A stretch of DNA of 64,000 bases from Pseudobutyrivibrio ruminis DSM 9787 (GTDB lineage Bacteria > Bacillota > Clostridia > Lachnospirales > Lachnospiraceae). The DNA is taken from assembly GCF_900218035.1 (NCBI RefSeq), contig NZ_OBMR01000012.1, forward strand, positions 49,869 through 113,868. Reading direction: 5' to 3'. Below are positions 1 through 7,768 of this stretch, in pieces. Numbering within the stretch: the stretch's first letter is position 1; every line of letters starts with the position of its first letter. The position numbers and the translations under genes were made by a program. Under the pieces are notes generated by a model that saw only the letters and a list, made by a program, of their open reading frames with translations, ran no database searches and was not told the DNA's origin.

Positions 1-221
1 GTTTAATGGTTCCCCATTTTATTCGCATGATTGTAGGAAGTAATCATATTCCACTTATTATATGCAGTGGCATCTACGGAAGCTCAGTACTTATCATTTC
101 AGACGTGCTTGGAAGAATTCTTGGTCGTCCAGGAGAACTGGAATCTGGAATTATGACTGCATTAATTGGTGCCCCTGTTTTCATATTTATTATCAGAAAG
201 GCCAAGGTACAAAGTCTATGA
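1..221 (+). CDS. FecCD-family ABC permease, C-terminal fragment
   Basis: Only the last ~72 codons lie in the window; the frame is open from base 1, so the gene starts upstream. The peptide begins with a GLMVPHFIRMIVG stretch, the conserved cytoplasmic-loop signature of FecCD/BtuC permeases that contacts the ATPase, followed by the last membrane segments and a basic tail. These permeases form the pore for ferric-siderophore, haem or cobalamin uptake. The stop overlaps the next gene's ATG (ATGA), so both permeases are translationally coupled and probably heterodimerise. Substrate cannot be read from this fragment. Confidence 0.9.
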   Translation, partial: LMVPHFIRMIVGSNHIPLIICSGIYGSSVLIISDVLGRILGRPGELESGIMTALIGAPVFIFIIRKAKVQSL

Positions 222-1210
222 TAAAGCGACGAAGAAAATACATATTTATCCTTTGTATTCTATTTGCCATTACATTGGTACTAGCCTTTTGTAATCTATC
301 CATTGGTGAAAAGAATTATTCGCTAGATCAGGTAATAAAAACTATCCTTGGACTCAGTGATGAAGGTTCATATATTATTGCAAAACTGAGATTACCTAGA
401 ACAATTACCGCTATACTTTGCGGAATTGCTTTTGGCGTTGCAGGCAATATATTCCAAACTCTATTAAACAATCCATTGGCAAGCCCAGATATCATCGGAG
501 TTTCATCAGGTTCCACAGCCGCCGCAGTATACTGCATTCTTTTCCTTAATCTAAATAGAAATATCGTTTCTATCATTTCAGTATTTGCGGGAATATTAGT
601 AGCCATATTGATTTACAGAATCTCTTATGTAGGAAGCTTTTCAACTAGCAGACTTGTTCTTGTTGGAATTGGATTTCAGGCCTTTTTTACAGCCATCGTT
701 AATTGGATGGTAATGAAAGCTGCCGAATACGATGTACCAACAGCAATGAGATGGATGACCGGAAATCTCAACGGAATAGTAACGGACTCTCTTCCACTAT
801 TATTTATAGTAGTTGTAGTTTGTCTTCTATCAATAATAGCTCTTCGCCACGGCATGCAGTCACTGGCGTTAGGTGACCAGGTAGCAATTATCCTTGGAGT
901 ACGTATCAATTTAGTGCGCACAACATTAATAATCTGCTCCGTGCTTTTAATCGCCTTTGCTACATCTATTTCTGGACCAATCGCATCAATTGCATTTTTA
1001 TCAGGTCCCATAGCTGCAAAAGTATGTGGCAGAAATCAATCCAACATCATCTCCTCTGGACTTATTGGAGCAATACTTGTACTTGGGGGAGATTTCATAG
1101 GACAAAACCTGCTAAACACAAGATATCCCGTTGGTGTAATCACCGGCATTTTAGGTGCACCATACCTAATATATTTGCTTATTTCTCAGAATAAGAAAGG
1201 AAACATTTAA
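218..1210 (+). CDS. FecCD-family iron/cobalamin ABC permease
   Basis: 330-aa polytopic protein, normal length for FecD/FepG-type permeases. Start taken as the ATG overlapping the upstream stop; the frame is open upstream to 62, but that part overlaps the preceding permease in another frame and is not protein-like. Seen: N-terminal membrane anchor, LRLPRTITAILCGIAFGVAGNI (the family's LPR...GxxLaxaG motif, residues ~50-70), NPLASPDIIGVSSG (~78-91), and a late SGPIASIAFLSGP segment matching the ATPase-contact loop. It should pair with the upstream permease and the downstream ATPase as a siderophore/haem/B12 importer. The substrate-binding protein gene is not in the window. Confidence 0.92.
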   Translation: MIKRRRKYIFILCILFAITLVLAFCNLSIGEKNYSLDQVIKTILGLSDEGSYIIAKLRLPRTITAILCGIAFGVAGNIFQTLLNNPLASPDIIGVSSGSTAAAVYCILFLNLNRNIVSIISVFAGILVAILIYRISYVGSFSTSRLVLVGIGFQAFFTAIVNWMVMKAAEYDVPTAMRWMTGNLNGIVTDSLPLLFIVVVVCLLSIIALRHGMQSLALGDQVAIILGVRINLVRTTLIICSVLLIAFATSISGPIASIAFLSGPIAAKVCGRNQSNIISSGLIGAILVLGGDFIGQNLLNTRYPVGVITGILGAPYLIYLLISQNKKGNI

Positions 1211-2016
1211 TGGAACACAACACTTTAAAAGCCAACAATATAAAGGTTGGATATGGAAATGGCAACATTCTAAACGATGTCAGCATCCATATCCCAGAAA
1301 ACAAAATAAGCGTTATACTTGGTTCAAACGGAAGCGGAAAATCAACTCTTTTAAAGACTTTCTGCAGACTCTTAATACCAAACAGTGGAAGTGTCACATT
1401 AAACGATACCTCTCTTCTCTGCATAAAAACCAAAGATATAGCCAAAACCATCGGTCTTCTACCACAGTCACTAATCGCTCCAGAAGGCATTAAGGTTGCA
1501 GAGCTTGTATCAAGAGGCCGCTATCCCCATCGTAAATTCATGTCTCCACTTACCTGCGAAGACTACGAAGCCATCGACGAAGCAATGGCTGCCATGAAAA
1601 TCACCGAGCTTGCAGACAGAACTGTAGATGAACTATCCGGCGGCCAACGCCAACGCGTTTTTATCGCCCTTGCCCTAGCCCAGCAAACCGACATTCTATT
1701 TCTAGACGAACCTACCACATACCTAGACATCGCCTACCAAATAGAAATCCTGGACCTACTAAAGGAACTTAACCGTACAAAGAAAACCACCATCGTAATG
1801 GTTCTCCACGACATAAACCTATCCTCAAAATATGCCGACTACATTTTCGCAATGAAAAACGGAAAGCTTTTAGCTGAAGGCACCCCAAACGAAATCATCA
1901 CCACCGATTCCGTCAAGCAAATATACGGCATCGACAGCGTGGTAATCGAAGACCCAATGTCCCTAAGCCCCTTCGTAATCCCAATAAGCGCCCACGACAA
2001 CCTACAGAGGTCCTAA
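1210..2016 (+). CDS. FecE-type ABC transporter ATP-binding protein
   Basis: 268-aa ATPase energising the two upstream FecCD permeases. Seen: Walker A GSNGSGKST near residue 37, a Q-loop (GLLPQSL), signature LSGGQRQRV, Walker B ILFLDEPT followed by TYLDI, and H-loop VLHDINLSS, as in FecE/FepC/BtuD. The ATG shares one base with the preceding stop (TAATG), so it ends the operon. Codons toward the 3' end become C-rich compared with the first half. The TAA stop lies inside the first bases of the giant inverted repeat (2015-2708), so this transcript would run straight into that structure. Confidence 0.95.
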   Translation: MEHNTLKANNIKVGYGNGNILNDVSIHIPENKISVILGSNGSGKSTLLKTFCRLLIPNSGSVTLNDTSLLCIKTKDIAKTIGLLPQSLIAPEGIKVAELVSRGRYPHRKFMSPLTCEDYEAIDEAMAAMKITELADRTVDELSGGQRQRVFIALALAQQTDILFLDEPTTYLDIAYQIEILDLLKELNRTKKTTIVMVLHDINLSSKYADYIFAMKNGKLLAEGTPNEIITTDSVKQIYGIDSVVIEDPMSLSPFVIPISAHDNLQRS

Positions 2017-2708
2017 ACCTACTATTTACACATTTACCATACATAGTAGTAGGGTCTGCCCCTCTAAGCCACCCGTGGCCCGCCCCGCCCGCAGCGCTGC
2101 CGCCCTCACTACAGGGGTACGTCACAGATTTTGGATTATCTAAATGTGTAGTCGCCCATATTTATTAGTAGGTGTTCTTACAAAGTTTTACAATTCTATC
2201 GGTAAGGTATGGGTGGAGACGGACAAACACTACACTTAGTAATCATCAGTCTTAAACTAGCTTTGTATTTATTACTATTTGCTTTGGAATGAACTTAGTA
2301 AAACAAAAAGAGATATTTGATATGGATAGGCAGCTGCCGCTAGGACGGCGGCAGCAGTGGTCACTTGAAACACGATGTTGAATGTGCCACGGTGCCAATA
2401 CATACAAATATCTCTTTTTAAGTTTTACTTAGTGAATGTAGTAGCAAAAGTAATAATACAAAGACTAGTTAAGACTAGATGATTATATAAACTACATTGT
2501 CCGTCCCACCCATACATTACCTTCGAATAGTAAAAGCTTCGTAAGTACACCTACATATGGGCGACTTTACACATTAAGGTAATCCAAAAATCTGCTCAAA
2601 TGATACCCCTGTAGTGAGGGCGGCAGCGCTGCGGGCGGGGCGGGCCGGGACAAATCTAGAGGGGCAGACCCTACACAAAAACTATAAAAATGTGTAAATA
2701 GTAGGTTT
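2015..2708. repeat. Giant interrupted inverted repeat (~305-nt arms), possible large structured RNA or foldback element
   Basis: The arms pair in a fixed register (left plus right coordinate = 4723) over the outer 105 nt: 2015-2035 with 2688-2708 (21 bp perfect), 2050-2066 with 2657-2673 (17 bp perfect), 2077-2119 with 2604-2646 (43 bp perfect, very GC-rich). Between them are symmetric internal loops of 14x14 and 10x10 nt that are almost wholly non-complementary. Pairing continues inward with small bulges: 2125-2138/2580-2594, 2143-2161/2555-2575, 2168-2181/2541-2554 (2 mismatches or fewer), 2207-2215/2507-2515, 2218-2226/2497-2505, 2241-2254/2470-2484, 2297-2304/2422-2429, 2305-2319/2405-2419. 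No credible ORF and no obvious target-site duplication. Clustered loops between perfect helices argue for a maintained fold rather than a decaying palindrome; function is unknown. Confidence 0.9.
2320..2404. other. Apical domain of the giant hairpin
   Basis: The tip is asymmetric: 13 nt on the left and 49 nt on the right of a GC hairpin, GCTGCCGC (2333-2340) with GCGGCAGC (2348-2355) closing a 7-nt loop. To its right, GTGGTCAC (from 2357) can pair with GTGCCAC (ending at 2390) with one bulge, giving a second small hairpin. This is more elaborate than a plain loop and resembles the end of a structured RNA. Strand of transcription, if any, cannot be decided from the sequence. Confidence 0.6.
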
Positions 2709-2776
2709 GCGGGGCGTGATATGTGGTATTATAGTGGAGGTTGCGAAATTATATTCGTAGGGAAAGGACTTATACT

Positions 2777-3154
2777 ATGTTGGAAATTGGGATGAAGAAT
2801 ACCGCTGAGACGGTTGTGACGATTGATAATACTGCGAAGGCTTTTACTAGTGGAGCTCTTGATGTGTTTGCAACGCCTGCAATGATTGCTCTTATGGAGG
2901 AGACTTGCTGGAAAATGGTTCAGCCAGAGCTTGAGGAAGGCCTGGGTACTGTAGGAACAAAGGTAGATGTTAGTCATATGGCACCATCTGCTATTGGCAA
3001 AACTATTATTTGTGAGGCTACTCTTATTGAGATTGATGGCCGTAAGCTTTCTTTTGAGGTTGTATGTTCAGATGAAAGTGGTGTTGTGGGTATGGGTACT
3101 CATGAGAGATTTATCATCAATAACGAAAAGTTCCTTGCAAAGGCAAATAAGTAA
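2777..3154 (+). CDS. FlK-like hotdog thioesterase family protein
   Basis: 125-aa single-domain protein. Start is the ATG at 2777, preceded by GGGAAAGGA at a normal distance; an in-frame TTG at 2741 lacks such a site. The segment SGALDVFATPAMIALMEETC and the later VDVSHMAPSAIGKTIIC match the hotdog thioesterases related to fluoroacetyl-CoA thioesterase FlK, with Glu in the helix and His in the VSHMAP stretch as candidate active-site residues. Members of this size hydrolyse small acyl-CoAs; the substrate here is not predictable. It stands alone between the giant hairpin and a perfect terminator, so it is probably monocistronic. Confidence 0.8.
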   Translation: MLEIGMKNTAETVVTIDNTAKAFTSGALDVFATPAMIALMEETCWKMVQPELEEGLGTVGTKVDVSHMAPSAIGKTIICEATLIEIDGRKLSFEVVCSDESGVVGMGTHERFIINNEKFLAKANK

Positions 3155-3158
3155 TAAA

Positions 3159-3184
3159 AACGGCTAGCCAGATGGCTAGCCGTT
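3159..3184. terminator. Bidirectional rho-independent terminator
   Basis: AACGGCTAGCC and GGCTAGCCGTT form a perfect 11-bp stem around AGAT. A-rich sequence lies to the left and T-rich to the right, so it can end both the thioesterase (+) and the 55-aa gene (-). Confidence 0.88.
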
Positions 3185-3188
3185 AGTT

Positions 3189-3356
3189 TTATTCTTCGTC
3201 TGCATTTAAAGCAGCATCAATGATTGACATTAATTCCATGGCACTGCGGAAGCTAAGCTTTTCGTCCCGGTCAGCCCATGTGACCTGACCCTGCCATGTG
3301 TCGTTTTCGCATTTATTAACATGTACTACAAATGTACCTTCTTTTTTATCTGCCAT
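3189..3356 (-). CDS. Small conserved-looking protein, 55 aa
   Basis: Too short to appear in coarse gene finding but well supported: ATG preceded by GGGAGGTG at ideal spacing, stop just before a terminator. Predicted protein begins MADKKEGTFVVHVNKCEN, continues with DTWQGQVTWADRDEKLSF, and ends in an acidic ADEE. Trp-rich beta-strand-like N-terminal half followed by a helix (RSAMELMSIIDAAL). I recall similar short sequences in Lachnospiraceae but cannot assign a function. It is monocistronic between the exonuclease gene and the terminator. Confidence 0.72.
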   Translation of the reverse strand: MADKKEGTFVVHVNKCENDTWQGQVTWADRDEKLSFRSAMELMSIIDAALNADEE

Positions 3357-3409
3357 AATAAGCACCTCCCACTGATATACTCTATGATAGCATATTGCCT
3401 GCCTAATGC

Positions 3410-4165
3410 CTATTCAAAATCTAATTCTATTGGACAATGATCTGAGCCCATAACTTCTGTATGTATCTTGGCATCCTTCATTCTGTCTTTTATATCCTCT
3501 GATACTATGAAATAGTCTATGCGCCAACCTGCATTCTTCTCTCTTGCATGGAATCGATAAGACCACCATGAATAGATTTCGGCCTGATCTGGATAAAAGT
3601 GTCTGAAGCTATCTACAAAACCTGCATCCAAAAGCTCTGTCATCTTGCCACGCTCCTCGTCAGTAAAGCCTGCATTACGACGATTTGTCTTAGGATTCTT
3701 GATATCGATTTCCTCATGGGCAACATTTAAATCACCGCAAAGGATTACGCCCTTTTTCTTGTTAAGCTCGCACATGTAAGCTCTGAAATCATCTTCCCAT
3801 GTCATTCTGTAATCAAGACGCTTAAGCTCGTTCTGCGAATTTGGTGTGTAGCATGTAATAAAGTAATAGTCCTCAAACTCAAGAGTTATTACTCTTCCTT
3901 CATGATCATGCTCTTCTATTCCGATACCGTAGCTTACAGAAATAGGCTCTTTCTTAGTAAAAATAGCTGTGCCAGAATAGCCTTTCTTTTCTGCATAATT
4001 CCAGTAGACATGGTATCCTTCCTTTTCAGAATCAAACTGCCCCTCGGAAAGTTTGATTTCCTGAAGACAAAAGATATCTGCATCTACTTCATCAAAGTAT
4101 TCCCAAAAGCCTTTTCCTACTACCGCTCTAAGACCGTTTACATTCCATGAAATAAATTTACTCAT
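3410..4165 (-). CDS. xth: Exodeoxyribonuclease III (AP endonuclease)
   Basis: 251-aa endonuclease/exonuclease/phosphatase-fold enzyme that cleaves DNA 5' to abasic sites and removes blocked 3' ends in base-excision repair. Seen: [15 protein letters not shown] at the N-terminus, the metal-binding LQEIKL (Glu ~36), [31 protein letters not shown] (catalytic Asp/Asn), [11 protein letters not shown] and the terminal [11 protein letters not shown] (catalytic Asp-His). All family catalytic motifs are intact and the length is normal. ATG with a GGAGG-like site (CTCC on the plus strand just upstream). A terminator separates it from the flagellin gene transcribed in the same direction. Confidence 0.96.
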   Translation of the reverse strand: MSKFISWNVNGLRAVVGKGFWEYFDEVDADIFCLQEIKLSEGQFDSEKEGYHVYWNYAEKKGYSGTAIFTKKEPISVSYGIGIEEHDHEGRVITLEFEDYYFITCYTPNSQNELKRLDYRMTWEDDFRAYMCELNKKKGVILCGDLNVAHEEIDIKNPKTNRRNAGFTDEERGKMTELLDAGFVDSFRHFYPDQAEIYSWWSYRFHAREKNAGWRIDYFIVSEDIKDRMKDAKIHTEVMGSDHCPIELDFE

Positions 4166-4182
4166 ATAACCTCCATATATGA

Positions 4183-4210
4183 AAAAGCTAGGGAATTTTC
4201 CCTAGCTTTT
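4183..4210 (-). terminator. Terminator after flagellin gene
   Basis: AAAAGCTAGGGAA and TTCCCTAGCTTTT form a 13-bp stem with a 2-nt loop about 50 bp past the flagellin stop, with a T-rich exit on the minus strand. Confidence 0.85.
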
Positions 4211-4259
4211 AAAATTCCTATGTTGATTTTAATTGTTCTAAGAATCACATTCAAGCCTC

Positions 4260-6344
4260 TTATTGCAACAAATTCATAACACTGTTAGCGTTAGTATTAG
4301 CTTGAGAGAGCATAGCTTCTCCTGCCTGGCCAAGAATTTTATCCTTCGAATACTTAACCATTTCACCAGACATATCTGCATCTCTAATTCTAGATTCCGC
4401 AGCAGTTGTATTTTCTGCTACATTACCAAGATTCTTTACTGTATGCTCAAGTCTATTCTGATATGCTCCAAATACAGAACGCTGTTCAACAACCATCTTA
4501 GCCGCTGCATCTATAAGTCCCATAGCTCTTTCAGAAGATTCAATTGTAAGCACATCTACATCTTCAAGTCCTATAGTGAAATTTGACAAGCATTTATAGA
4601 ATATGCCAAGCTTTTCATCCATATCTGAATCAGGACCTGAATGGATATTTTTCGCTAAATCTTCATAACCAACAAGCTGTTCAAAGGTCATTTCTAATGT
4701 AGATTTAGGTATATAATCATTAACGCTATTCAATAGAAATTGCACACTAGTACGAGTACCTGTTCCTTCACTTGTACTATCCGAGTTTGAATTTCCTGCA
4801 AATAAATCACTATTTGTAATGGCCTTAATGCGATTAATAAAAGAATCCGCGCCCTCTCTTTCATTACCAGAAACAGTCACATTAAAACTTCCATAATTAT
4901 TTCCATCAGCATCCTTCATAGAATAATAAAAAGTAATTGCAATGTTTTCATTATTGTTATTCTTATCATCCATTAATCCGCCAACATTTTTTGCATTTCC
5001 AACATTTTTTGTATAATTTCCTGAAAGAATTTCTTTTATGCTGTCTTCGTCAAATAGCGAGTTTTTCAAATTTTGCGAGCCAATGCTGTAGTGCAAAGTA
5101 TAATTCTGATAGCCATCAAAGTTGCCATTTATATCAAAAGTAGCATATTTTCCCCACCATCCATCACGAGAAAAGTTTTCATCTATAGAGTTTTTGTGCA
5201 TTTTTGTATAGTGTAAAGTTTGATCATCTACAGATACTCTATCTACCTGATCAAAACTAGATATATATTTATATATTGTTACAGTAGAAGGTTTTGTAGT
5301 TACAGCAATCTTCTTTGTTGGGTCTTCTCTACTTGTAAAATCAAATGTAAAAGTTAATCCATTTGAAGAGTCTACAGATGTCATTCCCTTTGGCTCTGCA
5401 AATGAAGTATCTGAATATCCATTAAGATTTATATTTGTATTTTGTATGGCATATACCGATAAAGAAGCACTTCCCGATACTCCTCCATTAGAAGTAATTG
5501 TAGTACTAATAGAATTACTTGGGGAAGCAGATACTGATACCTGTTTACAGTAATTCTTAATTTCATCAATAGTTGTATTAGAATCAGTTGAATAATAGAT
5601 TTTACAATTGACGCCCTTTAATGCAGAGTTACTCTTCTGTTCATCAGAAAAAGCATTGGCCAATTCAAGAGTCTGACTTGCAGTCTCAGGATTAGGCCAT
5701 GGTATTGTAGCAGATGTATACTCAACAGGAGTAGAATCTGATGATTTCCAAGTAAAGGCTAGTCCACCAGGTTCACCTGTAGCCTCATTTGCCTCAATAA
5801 CTTTTAGTTTAAAACCTCCATTTGGCCATGATGCAATATTTTCATTGGTTACTTTATAATCACAACTTTGGGCGCTAAAAGTAATTGGTCTATATTCAAT
5901 TTCCTTTGTTACAGTCTCACTTACAGGACTACGTTCCCAGATTTGTCTTTGATTAAAAGTAGTTGTGGTAAATATTCTTTCAGATTCTCTCTTTAGTTGC
6001 TGAATTTCTTCATTGATAGCTTGTCTATCAGAAGGTGAATTTGTGCCATTAGCTGACTGAATGGAAAGCTCTTTCATTCTGTTAAGCATATCGTTAACCT
6101 CAGAAAGTGCTCCATCTGCTATCTGACAAAAAGAAATACCGTCTTCAACGTTATCCAAGCCTCTTGTTAACCCTCTTACCTGCTTTCTCATCTTTTCAGA
6201 AATAGAAAGTCCGGCTGCATCATCAGCAGCATGGTTAATCTTAAATCCACTGGACAACTTCTCAGAGGTTTTAGAAATTGATGTATCTGTTATATTTAAC
6301 ATTCGGCTAGCGTTGCTAGCTGTAGAATTATGCTGAACTACCAT
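4260..6344 (-). CDS. Flagellin with very large variable domain
   Basis: 694-aa flagellar filament subunit, exported through the flagellar type III apparatus and polymerised outside the cell. The N-terminal D0/D1 (residues ~1-130) carries LNITDTSISKTSEKLSSG, INHAADDAAGLSISEKMR and DGISFCQIADGALSEVNDML; the C-terminal D1/D0 (~600-694) carries VFGAYQNRLEHTVKNLGN, TAAESRIRDADMSGEM and ends SQANTNANSVMNLLQ. Between them lie ~470 residues of Ser/Thr/Asn-rich unknown sequence, versus ~270-500 aa total in common clostridial flagellins. ATG with GAGGAC upstream; a sigma-28 promoter precedes it. The central region is likely surface-exposed D2/D3 and possibly glycosylated (inference). Confidence 0.95.
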   Translation of the reverse strand: MVVQHNSTASNASRMLNITDTSISKTSEKLSSGFKINHAADDAAGLSISEKMRKQVRGLTRGLDNVEDGISFCQIADGALSEVNDMLNRMKELSIQSANGTNSPSDRQAINEEIQQLKRESERIFTTTTFNQRQIWERSPVSETVTKEIEYRPITFSAQSCDYKVTNENIASWPNGGFKLKVIEANEATGEPGGLAFTWKSSDSTPVEYTSATIPWPNPETASQTLELANAFSDEQKSNSALKGVNCKIYYSTDSNTTIDEIKNYCKQVSVSASPSNSISTTITSNGGVSGSASLSVYAIQNTNINLNGYSDTSFAEPKGMTSVDSSNGLTFTFDFTSREDPTKKIAVTTKPSTVTIYKYISSFDQVDRVSVDDQTLHYTKMHKNSIDENFSRDGWWGKYATFDINGNFDGYQNYTLHYSIGSQNLKNSLFDEDSIKEILSGNYTKNVGNAKNVGGLMDDKNNNNENIAITFYYSMKDADGNNYGSFNVTVSGNEREGADSFINRIKAITNSDLFAGNSNSDSTSEGTGTRTSVQFLLNSVNDYIPKSTLEMTFEQLVGYEDLAKNIHSGPDSDMDEKLGIFYKCLSNFTIGLEDVDVLTIESSERAMGLIDAAAKMVVEQRSVFGAYQNRLEHTVKNLGNVAENTTAAESRIRDADMSGEMVKYSKDKILGQAGEAMLSQANTNANSVMNLLQ

Positions 6345-6424
6345 AACCCGTCCTCACCCATTTGTTGTAAACAATAAAAATGAACCATCCATAGTTCTAG
6401 TAGTTAGCATCCTTGCTATTTTTT

Positions 6425-6451
6425 GTATCGACAATTATACAGATATCTTTA
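6425..6451 (-). promoter_or_regulatory. Sigma-28 (FliA/SigD) type flagellin promoter
   Basis: Read on the minus strand: TAAA (6448-6451), exactly 15 nt, then GTCGATAC (6425-6432). This matches the sigma-28 consensus TAAA-N15-GCCGATAA at 10 of 12 positions and lies about 80 bp upstream of the flagellin ATG, as expected for a late flagellar gene. Confidence 0.8.
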
Positions 6452-6464
6452 TATTGTCCAACAA

Positions 6465-6492
6465 AAAAACTCACCATAAATGGTGAGTTTTT
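6465..6492 (-). terminator. Terminator of the first MacB-type operon
   Basis: AAAAACTCACCA / TGGTGAGTTTTT, a 12-bp stem with TAAA loop, located 12 bp past the permease stop. The minus-strand exit is T-rich. Confidence 0.88.
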
Positions 6493-6504
6493 CATATTAT
6501 TCAA

Positions 6505-7758
6505 CTAATTAGTTCTTAATGCATCAATAGGATTAAGATTTGCAGCCTGATGGCTTGGTAAAATTCCAAATACAATGCCGATTACCATTGAAAATACTAC
6601 TGCTATAAAAGCAGCTGGCCATGATATTGCAACAGGTGTTCCACTCATAATTGAAATAATTTGAGCAAGGCCAATGCCACTAGCAACTCCCAGCACTCCG
6701 CCCATAGAAGTAAGCACGGCAGCCTCTGTAAGGAACTGTCCCATGATTTTTCCTTTTCTTGCTCCAATAGCTTTCTTTAGACCTATCTCTGCAGTACGCT
6801 CTGTAACTGATACTAGCATAATGTTCATTACACCGATACCACCAACTAAAAGAGAGATTGCGGCAATCCAAATGAGCATTGAATTGGTTGATGATGAAAG
6901 CTGCTGAAGTTGTTGTGCCTGCTCTAGCAAATCCTTTGATTGATACTTGATAGTGTCATCAGTTGGATTGATATATGAATTCATAATATCTGCAGTCTTC
7001 TTTCCTGCAGCTGTCATATCATCAGTAGAATTAGCTCTAACTAAAACATTTTCTGGCTCGTCATATTTGTAGCTTATAGGCCAGGTTGAAAGTGGAATAT
7101 AAACTGTTCCAGATTCATCCTGCATATATGTTTCATAGTCCGAGATTGAGTTGATTGTAGGCTCAAAGGTTGAACGAGATGCAACAACTCCAATTACTAC
7201 ATATGAATCACCCTGAATCTCAAGGATTTTTCCAATTGGCTCGTCGTTGTGAAGCAACTCTTCCACAACACCATCGTCTATTACACAAACCTTTTTATAG
7301 TCTTCAAGCTCATCTACTGTGAAAAGTCTACCTTCTTTAACTGTAAGGTTGGCTGTTGAAAAATAGTCTGTTTCGACGCCCTTTACATAGCCACCATTCA
7401 TGGAATTGTTCAAGTAATAAACTCCATCATAAATCTGTCTGTTAGCGTATTTACTTGCAGATTTGACTTCATCCAAATCCCTGATTTCAGATAGAGCTTC
7501 ATCGCTTACCTGTGGAACTCCATAAGGTGCATCGCTATAGCTTAAATCAAGTGGCCAATCATTTTGATAAAGCTGAATATCAACAGTGTTGGAGCCAGAG
7601 CCAATAAGATTTTCTTTAATCTGTTGGTTGGTTCCTTCGATAGTAGATACTATGGCGATAATAGCCGCAATACCAATAATGATACCCAGCATTGTCAAAA
7701 AGGATCTAAGCTTATGTGTCCATATGCCTCTAAAGGCCAATCGTAAATTTTCTAACAT
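6505..7758 (-). CDS. MacB/FtsX-type ABC transporter permease
   Basis: 417-aa permease. Start chosen at the ATG preceded by GGGAGGACTT; a longer frame to 7779 overlaps the upstream gene and has no ribosome site. Membrane segment at ~15-40 (RSFLTMLGIIIGIAAIIAIVS, the MacB signature), a ~230-residue extracytoplasmic MacB-PCD-like domain, and three C-terminal segments including IWIAAISLLVGGIGVMNIMLVSV and RTAEIGLKKAIGARKGKIM (the cytoplasmic coupling region). With the ATPase at 9277-9969 and two adaptor proteins it forms a mechanotransmission-type exporter of peptides, lipids or antibiotics. Confidence 0.93.
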   Translation of the reverse strand: MLENLRLAFRGIWTHKLRSFLTMLGIIIGIAAIIAIVSTIEGTNQQIKENLIGSGSNTVDIQLYQNDWPLDLSYSDAPYGVPQVSDEALSEIRDLDEVKSASKYANRQIYDGVYYLNNSMNGGYVKGVETDYFSTANLTVKEGRLFTVDELEDYKKVCVIDDGVVEELLHNDEPIGKILEIQGDSYVVIGVVASRSTFEPTINSISDYETYMQDESGTVYIPLSTWPISYKYDEPENVLVRANSTDDMTAAGKKTADIMNSYINPTDDTIKYQSKDLLEQAQQLQQLSSSTNSMLIWIAAISLLVGGIGVMNIMLVSVTERTAEIGLKKAIGARKGKIMGQFLTEAAVLTSMGGVLGVASGIGLAQIISIMSGTPVAISWPAAFIAVVFSMVIGIVFGILPSHQAANLNPIDALRTN

Positions 7759-7768
7759 AAGTCCTCCC

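Noticed and set aside
62..217. 52-residue N-terminal extension of the FecCD permease frame
   Set aside because: It overlaps the preceding permease in another frame; the ATG at 218 overlaps that gene's stop and gives the normal permease length.
1913..2125. Minus-strand 70-aa open frame over the giant hairpin edge
   Set aside because: Gly/Arg-rich translation of GC-rich stem sequence, no ribosome site, half inside the ABC ATPase gene.
2015..2708. CRISPR array, attC or group II intron as explanation of the giant repeat
   Set aside because: No direct-repeat spacing, no integrase or reverse transcriptase gene, and no group II intron 5'/3' consensus or domain V recognised.
2741..2776. Longer start (TTG 2741) for the thioesterase
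   Set aside because: No suitable ribosome site; GGGAAAGGA is placed for ATG 2777.
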